NCBI RefSeq assembly: GCF_000346465.2
Contig: NC_034014.1
Location: forward strand, 26,421,600-26,485,599
Length of the DNA stretch: 64,000 nt
Source: Prunus persica
Lineage: Eukaryota > Streptophyta > Magnoliopsida > Rosales > Rosaceae
Reading direction: 5' to 3'
This document shows, piece by piece, positions 34,687 to 46,864 of the stretch (position 1 is its first letter; every line of letters starts with the position of its first letter). The notes below the pieces were generated by a model that ran no database searches, was not told the origin of the DNA, and saw only the letters and a program-made list of their open reading frames with translations. The position numbers and the translations under genes were made by a program.

Positions 34687-37600
34687 TCAGATCGAAAAAG
34701 CAATGGCAGACATGAAGCACCTTTGGCTAATAGCCCTCGTGGTCATCTCCCGCCAACCTTGCCCCTCCTTGTAGCATTCAACCTGTCATTACATACAAAC
34801 TGCTAAATTACCCAAAAAAGTCCTGTCCATAAGATGGAAATTGGAAAGCATGGGCAACATGTAAACTTACTGTTTCTGCTATGCTGTCGCCATCTTTCAC
34901 CCCTCCAATTACATATATGGCGTCCTTGACGACGGCAGCCGCCGAATATCCCCTACAGTGATTCATCGGTTCCCCTGGCATCCATGACCCAAGCCGTGGG
35001 TCGTAAATTTCCACACTTGGGACCATTGCACTTCCATCAAAGCCACCTAGAGCATATCTGCAAAAGTAAACGTCCATTTGAAGGTGAGAGGTTAAACACC
35101 AAATTTCGACAAAAGAAAAGTGAAACTTGGGTTTGAAGCCTGATGACAAGTATGTCACTCTTAAATGCATTGATACTCGGTAGTTCTTTTAAAATTAAAG
35201 AAATGTACTTACATTTTTCCATTCAAAACAACCAGTGAATGGCAACCCCTATTCGAATCCATAGATGCAATTTTTGTCCAACTGTGTTCTCTGGGGTCAA
35301 ATCTATCAACAGACCTGAGATATGAACATTTCAAGTCAGCCACGGATATAACAAAGTTTCAGTATAAAATAATGGATTTAAGATGCAGGTATTCTATTCT
35401 TCTACTGCCCTTAATGCTGTTATAGATATAATTTGCTTCTTTTAAGTTGTATCTTATCCTTAGATTGAGCGACAATACATATATGCAGTTCATGGAGTAT
35501 ATAGATGTCAATATCTACCCACAGAAAAACTAAACAATGGAAAAGAGATTTAATATCTTACTTCAAATAACTATGCCCATCATATCCACCAGTCGCATAA
35601 AGCACACCATTGAGTTCCACTGCAGCAAGAGCGAACCGCTGGAAAAATAAAAGCAGCACAAATCAAGAACAATGAGGTAAATTTTCTGCCAAGGAAAACA
35701 CATATCATATTTTGCCTCAAGGACAAGAAATATGTGCAGTTAGGAAGGACTTCATTGTCCTAATATTTAACCTTTTGTAACATTGACTGTGTACGAATCC
35801 ATCGTCCAACATCTAAATCAAGCATCTCAACATCTGAAAAGCAATCAACTCCATTCCCACCACCCATGGCAAAAATCTTGTTATGTGTAGTAGCTGCAGC
35901 TAAGCTTCCTTTTTTCTCTCTCAAGGAAGGGCCCAACTTCCACTCGTCAGTAGCAGGGCAGTATGACTCAACTTCAGAGAATGACCAACAAAATGTCAGG
36001 AGGTATTAATCCCAGAAAGAAAGAAATTTCAAATTGACTAAGAGCTAATACCTGTATCGTACCACAGATGACTATTGCCACCACCAATTACGTAAAGATC
36101 ACCATTCAATTGTGCAACAGAGGCATATGAACGAACAGAGGTCATTGGTCTCAGAGATTTTATCATATCCTGATAAGGATAATAAGCATCCAATGCCAAT
36201 AACCATGAGTCGCCATCATATCCTCCAACTAGATACATTGACTCGTTAGGATCAGGAGGCAGCAGATCACATGATTCAGCAACTTTCTCGTCAATATGTA
36301 CCATGGAAGGTGTAGGCTCAGATTCCAACATGGAAGGTGTAGGCTCAGATTCCAACATGGAAGGTGTAGGCTCAGATTCCAACTTTAAACAAACTTTTAA
36401 GTGCTTAATTTCCATTGCTGCCTGCTCCTAAAATGTCAGTATATATTCCAAAGTAAGAAGAAATAAGGAATAAGAATCAATTAAGTTGATTATGCACCAC
36501 TAATTATACAGTTCATGGTTTCATAAGGGCACGGAGCAAGTTTTAAAGTCTAAAGAAATTAATATCATAAGTTTTTCTACAAGACCGCTCTTGCCCTTTT
36601 TGGCCAACAGCAAGAATAAAACAAGTACCATATGTTGCTTTTAATCATCATAACTTAACAGTTTCATACTATGACTTTGATGTCCAACGAAAACCTTCCC
36701 TAGACCAGATTAATCTATCTTTTCTTTTATTCCCGACTTAAGTTAATATAATTGGCTAAAAGGCCAATAGAACAAGAAAGCCCTAACTCACAGAAAGATG
36801 AAATTGTTAAAAACATAACTGCACGGTTCTCTACCAAACTTTCAACAACTTGACGAAAACAAAACAGAGATGCTTAAAAGCCCCAACTCCTCACAAGAGT
36901 ATGCTTCTGCAAACAAAAGTTAAACAAAGCCTATGTCATTCAAACACCACAGTCATCGAGTCTGGACCTAGCATTCTTATCCGACAACCTCGTAGATTGA
37001 GGAAGAAACTAAAAAGGACAAACAAAGAGCCTATAATATTATATGCAGTCTTCATCATTAGGTTTTATTGAATTGTTATTTAGATTTTCAATATAATAAA
37101 AGGTTCATAACAAATGGAAACAATAGACAGAAATAATAACATAAATTGGATCTGAAGCTTTGTCTGTGATCAATTCAAGAAAAAAGTCCGAAGAAAAAAA
37201 GGTTTTCTTGCTTCATGTGTTAATCAAAATCCTTGGAACAATTCAGTACCAATGATGAGAAAATGCATCCTTAATGCATGCTATTAAAGGCTTCTCAGAT
37301 GGCTCAGCAGAAAAAATAAGGTAAAGAAACAGAAATATGGCAATGTTTAACAAACAGAGTATTGTATTACGTACCAACTTATGCTCCAAATAACCAATCT
37401 TCATAGATTGTTCTGCCTTAAAAGCCTTTAGCTCCTCCACCTCTTGAACCAACTGAATATTTAAGAGAGTGGTTGTAAATAGAATGAAAACTAGCAGGGA
37501 TACCTAACATTAGCTAAGATTGTTTGTGGACTACTAAGATGATCATTTACCTTAGCTATGATTGCCCAATTGTCAGAAAAGGATTGAGGACTTTCTCCAC

Positions 37601-39059
37601 TCTTCTGCACAGACAAGGAGCAAGGACTCTCTCCGCTCTTCTGTTCAGACAAGGAGGGAGGACTTTCTCCCCTCTTCTCCTCAAAACCCAATTGCTCCCT
37701 TGGATTGTCAGTGTCCTCCAAGGTCAATTCATTCGAGACAGCGCGATCTTCAACATTTCCTGATAAAGACAGGTCTTGACCTTCATTCTTAAGATTACTT
37801 TTAAGTGCTAACTCTTTCAGTTTCATGTATATAAGTTCTTGCTCCACTTGTTCAGCCTCTTTCACATCTTTTTGGTGTTTGAATGAGTTGTTGCTTCCAA
37901 AAAAGACTGTGGCATCCCAATTCGAACTTGAATGATTCACATGCTTGGCCTCTGAAGTCAGTGGTTCAAGCCCTTCAGATTCTTCTATTCTGTCATCTGA
38001 GGGAAGAGCTTGAAGATTTTTTCTCCACTTCAATGTATTCTGTCGTACCAAAGTACTTGGAGTAACCACCACAGATGCTAACAGTGATACCAGCTTACTT
38101 GTTTGAGCGTGGTCAAGCTCAAACCAGAAATGATGTTGATTGTAGTAGTTGTCAACAATTATCGGTTTAAACTGACTTTCAAGCAGGGGTTGACACTGCA
38201 GCCGGACTCGGATTTGAACCTTAATGTAGAAAACAGAATATATCAGTATAAAGCATCTCCTTGACCAAGACCTTGTTTTTCCTAAGATGAAATTATAACT
38301 CGGCACAATTAGATCAATTATGAGAAACTTTTATTTAAATACCTGAGCAGGAAATTGCGTTTTCTCTGAACCATCAGTGGTCCATCCATATGGGTTAATG
38401 TTCATTTGGCCGTGGCTAGCAGCCTCATAGATTCCATGAAGTTTCCTATCACTATAGTTGAAGAGGAAAAGGGGCAAGCCAGGAGAAATATTCTTTACAT
38501 GGAGAAAGTGTGCAGCTGGTAAGCCTGAAAGAATATAGAATTCATGGAATGAAAAAGAAAACTAAAACAAGACATGAGCAGTAGTAGTGCACAGAAGTAA
38601 CAACCAAATTGTCCATTATTTGAAGAAGGTTTTGTGTACAGAATAAAGCTAGCTATAATATTTTGGGGCTCATTAACAAGGGGACTCTAAGGTGGAGGCA
38701 GCAGGCCAAAAAACGGTGAAGATGGCAATGCACTTGCTACAGAAAGAAGAAAAATCGGTGCAGATGAAGTTCAATACCAAATATCACTACACCACTGGTT
38801 TAAATGTTAAAAACAATACAATAACCAATTTAAAAATTGAAAATGGGAGATGCAAAAATTAGGAACAAAACATGCAGTAAAGTTCAGGACACTGACCAAA
38901 GAGTTGTTTCAAAAGACATTCTTCCATTGTGAGTTTGTTGCAACCAAATATGACTCCACCAAGGTGATTCTTCCTCAAATTTCTCATGTTTGCACCGTAG
39001 GGTACCAGGTCTTGAGGATGAGGTGTAGTAAAGGTCTGTGTTTTCCTTCCAGCCCCCAT
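34687..39059 (-). CDS. DCD-domain protein with C-terminal Kelch repeats, 709 aa, 10 exons
   Basis: Exons on the minus strand: 39059-38897, 38524-38343, 38219-37551, 37452-37375, 36427-36052, 35971-35772, 35638-35562, 35314-35213, 35057-34871, 34782-34687; all are in phase. The DCD (development and cell death) domain lies at residues 33-158: LGGVIFGCNKLTMEECLLKQ, LPAAHFLHVKNISPGLPLFL, GIYEAASHGQMNINPYGWT and HHFWFELDHAQ. A charged linker and a coiled coil (QEVEELKAFKAEQ) follow, then six Kelch blades from about residue 428: MYLVGGYDGDSW, LYVIGGGN, IFAMGGGNGVD, LYATGGYDGHSY, IYALGGFDGSAM, IYVIGGVKDGDS. DCD proteins respond to stress and cell-death signals; the Kelch propeller should bind a protein partner. 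The linker holds a 36-bp repeat (three copies of KSGESP-type units) and a 27-bp repeat (three copies of LESEPTPSM). Confidence 0.92.
36300..36382. repeat. 27-bp in-frame minisatellite, three copies
   Basis: The unit CATGGAAGGTGTAGGCTCAG plus seven more bases is repeated three times almost exactly, encoding LESEPTPSM on the minus strand. It lies between the coiled coil and the first Kelch blade of the DCD-Kelch gene, so copy-number change would lengthen the linker without shifting frame. Confidence 0.85.
37580..37685. repeat. 36-bp in-frame minisatellite, three copies
   Basis: Units of 12 codons (KRGESPPSLSEQ, KSGESPCSLSVQ, KSGESPQSFSDN on the minus strand) lie in exon 3 of the DCD-Kelch gene. 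A single related unit remains in the paralog at 42560-42620. Confidence 0.75.
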
Positions 39060-40640
39060 TTTCTGATACAAAGAGGAGGAAATTATATCATGAACCTGAA
39101 AAATAAATAAAGGTCATGTGCTATAGACAGAGACATATGTGATCCAATACAGGTTACCACCAAATGAATGAAACAGGAATGGGAGGAGGGGAATATTAAT
39201 CAGCCCAAAAGGACCATCAAATGCATCGGAAATCAGCGAAAATTTTCAAATGAGTAAAGTTATGAAACGACTACATAATAGAACAATCACTCTGCATTTC
39301 TTGCTGGTTTGTTTTAACTGTTTTGTTGAAAGGCTGACAGACTTACGCCGCGTGGAGATAGAAGGCCTATGTGGAATCTTATCCCGAGTACTAGTTCTTA
39401 CTCCTCTTTTTGTATTTTTCCTCTGAAAAAATTTATATACTAAAATGTTATAAGCATAAAGGCATAGTGAACAAAATCTGAAATACAATTCATTATTCAG
39501 ATTCCTTTCCTTTTATGACAAGCCAATGCTGAAAGCACTTGAACGGGTAACAAGAAGAAATCAGTCAATCTCATCATTTTGTTTCTTTAAAAAGAATAAG
39601 ATGATCAATATGAATGAAACAATATGTAACGGAAGGCTCACAAAACAAGAATAAATCATTGGAAAATTGAGAGCATAAAGAAAAAATAAAAAAGTGCAGT
39701 CTCTCATCTAGTTCAGAAACCGGTTAATGTAAGGCTCTAGAGGAGCTGAGTTTAAATTCGTAGTATGAAGAACATGCTTTTGAACACATGGTGTGCAAGT
39801 ACGGTATGTCATGCAATAATTAATTTGTGCTTGGATATACCCTTTATAAGTAAATTTCATATATAAATTGCACTCAGTAATATTGCAAAAATGATGCTTA
39901 CATTGGGTTTAAGTACTATCACCAAGTCCAACTATTGTCTACTATGCTAAAGGTATTTACTTTTTGTTCGATTGCATATTAGTATTTTAGTTATACAAAT
40001 GAAAAGGAAATTTAAAGCAATGCATAAAACCCATGGAATCAAGCAACAAAGCCAAGTCATAATTATGTTCAGGATTGCAGCCAAAACCCAATGATCCTAT
40101 TTCTGTGCCATGAGCGAACACAGTAAATACAAAACAGCTAAAAGAAATAAGCATCCCCAGTTTCAGAACCAATATACAATTAAAAACGCCATTTGAAATT
40201 GAAAACTCGAGTTATTCATGAAAGAAAAAACGAAAGATATGCACAAACCACTTTAATCTATCGAAATCACCAAAAAGTTTTTAGCTTTATCAAGCCAAGG
40301 TCATCAAAACAGTTTCTTAGACCAAGAACCCTAAGCATCCATGGAACTCTGCAACTAGCTAACGAGAGCGAAGCTGGTCATTTTGATCAGACCATATGAT
40401 TCAGATACCCAGTACATTAAAATGTATCACTTTCTATGTAGAATGCGAACCAAGAGAGAAATAAATGAGAGAGAGCGTACCGTGCCGTACCGTACTGTGA
40501 CTGTGACGAGCGTTTATGGAAGATCAACAAGCTTTTTGCCGAGAAAAGTAATGCGAGAGCGCGAAATAGAACGAGCTTGAGCTTGTGTTGTAAAAACGCA
40601 AACAGTAACTGAGCCCACTAACTACACCCCCGGCGCACTT
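39060..40640 (-). promoter_or_regulatory. 5' leader, probable 5'-UTR intron and promoter of the DCD-Kelch gene
   Basis: The sequence upstream of the ATG has no other gene. Its distal part (40480-40640: GAGAGCGTACCGTGCC, GCGAGAGCGCGAAAT, CCCCGGCGCACTTTAGT) has a clear counterpart upstream of the paralog at 44630-44800. The duplication therefore included the promoter and transcription start area, and these conserved blocks probably mark the leader and core promoter. Confidence 0.5.
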
Positions 40641-40814
40641 TAGTGTTCAATGCTTTTTATAGCAAATTTGTGAATTCACAATGTTTTAACTTTTTTAATC
40701 AAACGAGGTGGGAGATTCAGACTTGAAAACCAACACTTGGAAGAGAATTCCTACTAATGCAAAGTTTTTAAATTTGCAAATTGTGTATGTTAACTTACCA
40801 CTTAACAAAGCAAT

Positions 40815-40960
40815 ATGGCGAACGGGTCTAACTTAGTGAAAAAGAGTTTTGATTTGCTAGTCACTGCTCTCAAATTCGAACTCGTTGAGTGTGTTTGAGA
40901 AACTTCCTTCTTCTTATAGTTTAGACTATTGTATTTTTATTTTTATTTTTATTTTTAAAA
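40815..40960 (+). mobile_element. SINE-like copy, same family as 10019-10175
   Basis: It carries AAAGAGTTTTGATTTGCTAG, CAAATTCGAACTCGTTG, GTGTGTTTGAGAAACTTCC and TATAGTTTAGACTATTG in the same order and spacing as the copy near 10 kb. It is followed by an A/T-rich tail. A box-B-like TTCGAACTC is present. Confidence 0.5.
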
Positions 40961-40964
40961 GGCA

Positions 40965-41085
40965 TATAGCTAAAGTGGTTAATTGCAAAGGGACTTGTAG
41001 TTTAAATGATTAAAAGTAAATATTCATGCACTCGAAGTCTTGTGTCTAAATCTCCTCTAATATCACTTTTATTAAAATAATAATA
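40965..41085 (+). mobile_element. SINE-like copy, third type
   Basis: GGCATATAGCTAAAGTGGTT is followed by TATTCATGCACTCGAAGTC and TTGTGTCTAAATCTCCTCT, laid out like the A and B boxes of a tRNA-derived SINE. It abuts the previous element, so the two may be one composite. The call rests on recall of similar plant repeats. Confidence 0.35.
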
Positions 41086-42146
41086 AAAAGCAAAGCAATG
41101 TCATTAAAAAAAATTATCTCTAGCATTATTCCTTTTTGTCAAATGGGGAATGATCTTGGAACATATGAGTGTCCCATGTGATCGATGTAGGCCAAAATAG
41201 TATGATGTTGTGAGCATCAAATAATTGTCGACAAACAGGAAAAGAAAAGGATTGGTGAGAGGAAGTTCTGAGCTGGCATTAGCTTATATAGCTCTAGATT
41301 AAATTGTAGTCCCTGTGGCTTTAAGGTATCAGTTCAATCAAAACAAGGAATTGGCTTCATTTAGACTACATGTTTCAAATTGCAGTGCCACTTTGCCCAA
41401 TCATGTTTTGATTTTTAGCCTGATTTCCAACCAAGAGGTAAAAGTGATGGTGCACTATGGCAACTTCTTGAATTTATTATTTATTTCAGCAAAACCTCCT
41501 CAGGAGGAAAAGCAAAAAAAGAAAAAGCACATATTTGACCAAAAAGACAAATGCAAATGGAGACTTTGCATGAAGCGAGGCCCAAATACTGAAGAACGTG
41601 ATTTGGTCCAAATACCAGAGGTTTTATTCCAAGTAGCAAAATAAAGCCCCGGTTCTTTTGCCCCATGCATTCTTGATTCTTATCAACAGGAAAAAGAAAA
41701 GGATGATTCCTTAATCCTTCATATATGTTGAAACTTGTTATGGCATTATTGTGAGAACTTGTAGTTGCAATGGTGTCATTTACAACCTAATACCCACGAT
41801 AACAAGTCGATTAACTTGTTGATCAAGTTAATCAAAGCTTTTTCGACCAAAAGAAAAAAACGTTAATCAAAGCTTAGGCACTTGTAGACAAGCAAAAGCT
41901 CATAGTATTAATGGGTTAATAAGAATTCTAATTGTAAGTGGCCTGCCATGTCTACCAAAGGCCCCAGAGCAAAGCACATTTCATCCTTGACTAACTCATA
42001 CAGCATATAATGTCAACTCTATCATTGCTACTAATTAACTCATACAGCCCAAGAGAGAATGAAACTTTACAGTGGTATACTATGTATCCACAAGCATATC
42101 TCAAAGCATACAACTTAATGCTCACAAGTAGTGCACTAACTCAGAT

Positions 42147-44031
42147 TCAATCTTCAAACCAAACTTTCAAGCGTTGAATTTCAGTCTCTGCCTGCTCCTG
42201 AAATGCCAAAGTAAGAAGAAACAAGAAGTAAGATCAATGATGAGAAAAAGGCTTCATTTCTTCATGTTTGAATCAAAATGACTTGGACCAATTCAGTGCC
42301 AATACATAAAGTAAGGAAACAGAGAGCAATGTTTAGCATTGTATTAACTACCAGCTTGTACTCCAAACAGCTAATCTTCTGAGATTGTTCCGTCTTAAAA
42401 GCCTTTAGCTCTCCCACCTCTTCAATCAACTGATACGAATAATATAATACATAATTGTGGTTGTTAAAAAGAAAACAAACAGGGATACCTAGCATTAGAA
42501 CTTATATTTCATGAAACTACTAAATCATCATGTACCTTAGCTATGAGTGCCTGATGCTCAAACAAGGATAGGGGGATCTCTCCACTCTTCTGTGCAGACA
42601 AGGAGCAAAGACTCTCTCTGCTTCTTTGATCAAACGAGGAGTGAGAACTTCCTGCAACACTATCTTCAACATCTCCTGACAAAGACATGTCTTGACATTC
42701 ATTGTTAAGATTATCATGGATCGCTAAATCCTTCAGTTTTTTGTATACACGTTCCTGCCCCACTTGTTCAGCATCCTTCACATCTAATTGGGGTTTGAAT
42801 GGATCGTATCTTCCAAACGCAATTGGGACATCCAAATTTTGACATGAATTACTCAAATCCTCAGCCTCTGATGTAAGTTTTTCAAGCCACTCAGGTTCCT
42901 CTATTGTGTCATGCGAGGGAAGAGCCACAAAACAACTTCTCCAATTCAGTGTTTTCTGTGGTTCAGAAGTCCTTGGAGCAACTCCTACAGATGCTAACTT
43001 AGATATCTGAGGTGCAGAAGTCCTTGGCGCAACTTCTACAGATGCTAACTGAGATTTCTGAGGTACAGAAGGACTTGGAGAAACTGCTACAGATGCTCCC
43101 TTATATATCTGTACTGCAGGAGTACTTGGAGCAACTGCTCCAGATGCTAACTTAGATGTGAGCTTCCTTGTTTGAGCGTGATCAAGCTCAAACCAGAAAT
43201 GAAACTCATTGTAGTAGTTGTCGGCAATTATCCCTCTAAACTGACTTTCAGGCAGTGGCCGGCAGTGCAGCCGAGCATGGAACTTAACCTTAATGTAGAA
43301 ACATAATATATCAGTATAAAATCCTTTTCTTAACTAAGAACCTGTTTTGAAGAAAATTTTGAATCAGGACAATTATACCAATTTTGAAGAAAATTTTATT
43401 TAATACCTGTGCAGGAAATGGCGTAGTATTTGAACCATCAGTGGTCCATCCACAGGGATTGATATTCATTTGCCCATAGCCAGCAGCCTCATAGATTCCG
43501 TGAAGTTTCCTATCAGTGTAATTGAAGAGAAAAAGTGGCAAGCCCGGAGAAATGTTCTGTACATATAGAAAGTGTGCAGCTGGTAAGCCTGAAAGAAATT
43601 GAATTCATCTCATGAGTTCGTGGCCCCAAAACTAAAACTATAACATGAAATGAGCAGTAGTAGTGCACAAAATCAACAGACAAAAAAGTTCATTATTTGC
43701 AGAAAGTTTTGTGTATTCGATAAATCAGGCTACAATACTTTGGGGCTCATTAAAAGGGAATTTAAGGTGAAGATGGCAATGCACTGGGAACAACATAGAT
43801 AAGAACAAATTGGTGCACATGACATGAAGTTCAATACCAAAACGTGCAAAAAAGTTCAGAACACTGACCAAAGAGTTGTTTAGATAGACATTCATCGATT
43901 GTGATGTCCTTGCAACCAAATATGACTCCACCAAGGTGTTTCTTGATCAAATTTCTCATGGATGTAGTGTAGGTTGCTAGGCCTTGATTAGGCGGTGCAG
44001 TAAAGGTCTCTGTTTTCCTTCCGGCCCCCAT
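42147..44031 (-). CDS. DCD-only paralog that lost its Kelch half, 408 aa, 5 exons
   Basis: Exons 44031-43869, 43588-43407, 43288-42536, 42429-42352 and 42197-42147. The first four intron positions and phases equal those of the DCD-Kelch gene to the left; exons 1, 2 and 4 have identical lengths (163, 182, 78 bp). The DCD domain is intact: GVIFGCKDITIDECLSKQ, LPAAHFLYVQNISPGLPLFL, INPCGWTTDG and FHFWFELDHAQ. The coiled coil (EEVGELKAFKTEQ) is kept. Exon 5 reads EQAETEIQRLKVWFED and stops: compared with its neighbour it has one extra G (TTTGGTTT against TTTGTTT), which shifts the frame to TGA. The next bases, AATCTGAG, are still homologous. The Kelch exons are gone. Exon 3 has expanded a 51-bp repeat. 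It may act as a stand-alone DCD protein, as many family members do, or be decaying. Confidence 0.87.
42955..43155. repeat. 51-bp in-frame minisatellite in exon 3 of the DCD-only gene
   Basis: Units of 17 codons (PQKSQLASVEVAPRTSA, PQISKLASVGVAPRTSE, VQIYKGASVAVSPSPSV and a partial first) follow the DCD domain. The Kelch-bearing neighbour has a single equivalent (TSKLVSLLASVVVTPSTLV), so the expansion followed the gene duplication. Confidence 0.8.
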
Positions 44032-44800
44032 TTTCAGATACAAACACGATGAAAATATATCACAAACCTGAATCAAGCAAATAAATAAAGAATTACAAAC
44101 AGGCTTGTAGAGAAGAAGAAGAAGAAGAAGAAGAAGAAAAACCCAATTCATCATATTTCTGTGAAAAAGCTACAAGCATCCGCACTTTCAGAACCAGAAA
44201 CAAATAAAAACGCCAGTTTAGAAAACTCGGGTATATGACAAAGAAAACGAAAGATATGCACAAACCACTTTTTTCTTATCTAAATACCCAAACAGATTCA
44301 ACCTTGACTAAACCAAGCTCATCAAAACAGTTTCTTGCACTAGATCCATGACACTCTGCACCTGACTAACAAAATCCAAGCTCGTCATCTTGATCAAACC
44401 ATATGAAAATAACCAAAAACTTCTTTCTTGACCAAACCAACCTCACCAAAACAGAGTCTTTCTTAGAACCCTAAGAATTCCTGAAACTCTGCAACTAACT
44501 AGCAAACGCCAAGCTCATTATCTTGATGGAACCATATGATTCAGATAGCCATTAGAGTCTGTATCTATTTCCATGTAGAACATGAACCAAGATAAAATAA
44601 TCTCATAGAGAGAGAGAGAGAGCGAGAGAGCGTACCGTACTCTGACAATGGTTTAAGAGAAATGAAGAGGCTTTGCCGGAAAAAGGAAGGAGAGAGCGCG
44701 AAATGGGATTAGTTTCTGCTTAATATTACCATACTTCATAAAGAACACACTAAATGAGCCAACTATACTACACACCCCAGCGCACGTTAGTCGTCGATGC
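44032..44800 (-). promoter_or_regulatory. Leader and promoter of the DCD-only gene
   Basis: It contains a (GAA)n stretch near 44110-44137, a (GA)n run near 44608-44630 and blocks shared with the other DCD gene's upstream region (GAGAGCGTACCGTAC, GAGAGCGCGAAAT, CCCAGCGCACGTTAGT). No other gene is present. Confidence 0.5.
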
Positions 44801-45042
44801 TTTTTCTTCTTCCAATTATGGAAATTTTCACAAATTGTGTATGTTAGCAGCAGTTGTACAGAAAATGGAATATGTGTCAATTATTAAAAGAGGACAGTTT
44901 TTGTTTGTTTGTGTTTTGGATTGAAAAGAAACAACAGCAGTTTTTGGTTGATTTATTATGTAATGAAAAAAAAAGAAGAAAAAGATAATCTCTCTAACAT
45001 TATTCTGCTTTAAAATGAGGAATGGTCTAGGAACATGTGATA

Positions 45043-45975
45043 GTAGGGCTGACATTTTAGATCGAAAATAGCGATTGAGGTTTTAAAGCATTTAAATTGA
45101 GTTATCACGAAAATTGATCATAATATGCGATTTATAGAACCAACTGTAATATGCGGTTCTGTATATTCAAATAATGTGGTATACCACAAATCGCAATATA
45201 ATATAATTAATTATTAAAATAAATACTTATAAATATTTTATATTAACTTACAAAGGCTAGGACTTCATCATTTAGATGAATCTTTCTCTATTCTCTCTTC
45301 TTCTTTTCTTCTTCTTTTTCTTTTTATTCTACCCTTCTCTCTCATCTTCTTCCTCTCTGTGGGACTCACCTAGGCTTTGATTGAATGCATTACTAATGAA
45401 ATGTGTTCACTGCAAATCTCTTTGAAGTTCCCTCTGTTGTTTATTTTTTTTAAATCTCGGCTGTGAAGAAATATAATTTGAATATTTAGTGAATTAATAT
45501 AACGTAATTAGTGAATAATTAAACTTTTATCTAGTAGGAACCTCGGTTTTAATTAGTATTGCAAACTCATCGGTTGTGTTGGTAATTTTGTTAGGTTGTT
45601 ATTAGTGGGTTAGCTGAGATAATCTCTGGCTTGCAATCAACTATTTAGTTGATTAATTATGCATTAGCAGGATTGTAGATTGTATTGGTTTATTTTTAAT
45701 AATAAAGTTCATTCTCTCCGTATATGAGTTAAAAAATCATTGATGATGATAGAAAGTTCTGCTTATTTCAACAATAATTTAAAGCATGAGCAGACTCTTT
45801 TTTTTGTTGATAGAAAGTTATGCAAAGTTATGTTGTTCCCTATACCGACAATTGCGGTATAACTCAATATGTTGGTCGGTTCATGGTTCTTCTTTTTACC
45901 ATACCGCAATATATCGGTCGATTCACAATTTTCTTGAAAAGTTGCGATAACTGAACCACAACAAGGCTAAAATAT
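45043..45975. mobile_element. Possible decayed hAT-like element
   Basis: The left end TAGGGCTGACATTTTAGATC resembles hAT ends such as the one at position 15. The region carries repeated, mutually inverted subterminal words (ATGCGGTT, TACCGCAAT, TATCGGTCG, GCGATAACTGAACC). I found no matching right terminus or target duplication, so this is tentative. Confidence 0.3.
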
Positions 45976-46822
45976 TAGGATGGGGAGCATAAAAATTTTG
46001 TGAAAACATGAAAGGAACATGAAACGTGGGATGAAGTTTTGAGTTGGCACTTGGCTTAAATTAAATTAAAGACCATATGGCTTTAAAGTACCCAAATTCA
46101 AATTTTATGTAACTTGAAGCATGAGAAGTATGTACATTAATGGAAATATATATATATATTGAGTGATGTAATATACTCTCCAACCATTGTTGTTAAATTC
46201 AACCAACAAAAGGATTTGGCTTCTTTTAGATTACATATTTGGAATTGCAAATTTAGTTGCCAATGTCTAATGTATGCTTTCTTTCTTAGCCTGATTTCCA
46301 TCCAAAGGTAAAGTGAGAGTTGGGAAGAGAAAGAGAGAAGGAAAAATAAAATAGAGGGAATAGGAGAGTGGAAGAGCATGACCATCATCGGCGAAGGTGG
46401 TGGAGGAAGGCTATGTCACGGGTCTCTGCTGCTTTCATTGGCAGGTGTCAACAGCCGTGGCAATTACTCTTACTCTCTCATCTCATATTGTTCTTTTTAA
46501 AAATTATAATTAAAAAATAAAAAATTTAAAGTTGTAAAGGACGAATCCAGAATTTCAAAACTTCATGGGCTCAATTTACCTTACATAGGCAGAAAATTTC
46601 AGCAGTAAGGGCCATATCGCACCAAGTCGGAATTTACAACACATGTGAGAGGGAAAAGAGAAATGAATAAGAAAAAAAAAGAAATAAGAAGAAGAAACAG
46701 TGGAAGAAGGCTCGATTTATAGTAGATCCAAACCATAAAAATTGGAGAAACGAAGGGGAAAAAAACAAAAGAAAGGCGGGAAAAAAAACAGAAATACGAA
46801 TAAGAAGAGAGAAAGGAGGAAA

Positions 46823-46864
<42 letters not shown>

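Larger units (their letters stand above)
40641..42146. other. Spacer between the two DCD genes, with two SINE-like copies
   Basis: Besides the SINE-like pieces at 40815-41060 this is AT-rich. The stretch 41100-42146, where Kelch exons of the paralog would lie, shows no Kelch coding sequence. Confidence 0.5.
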
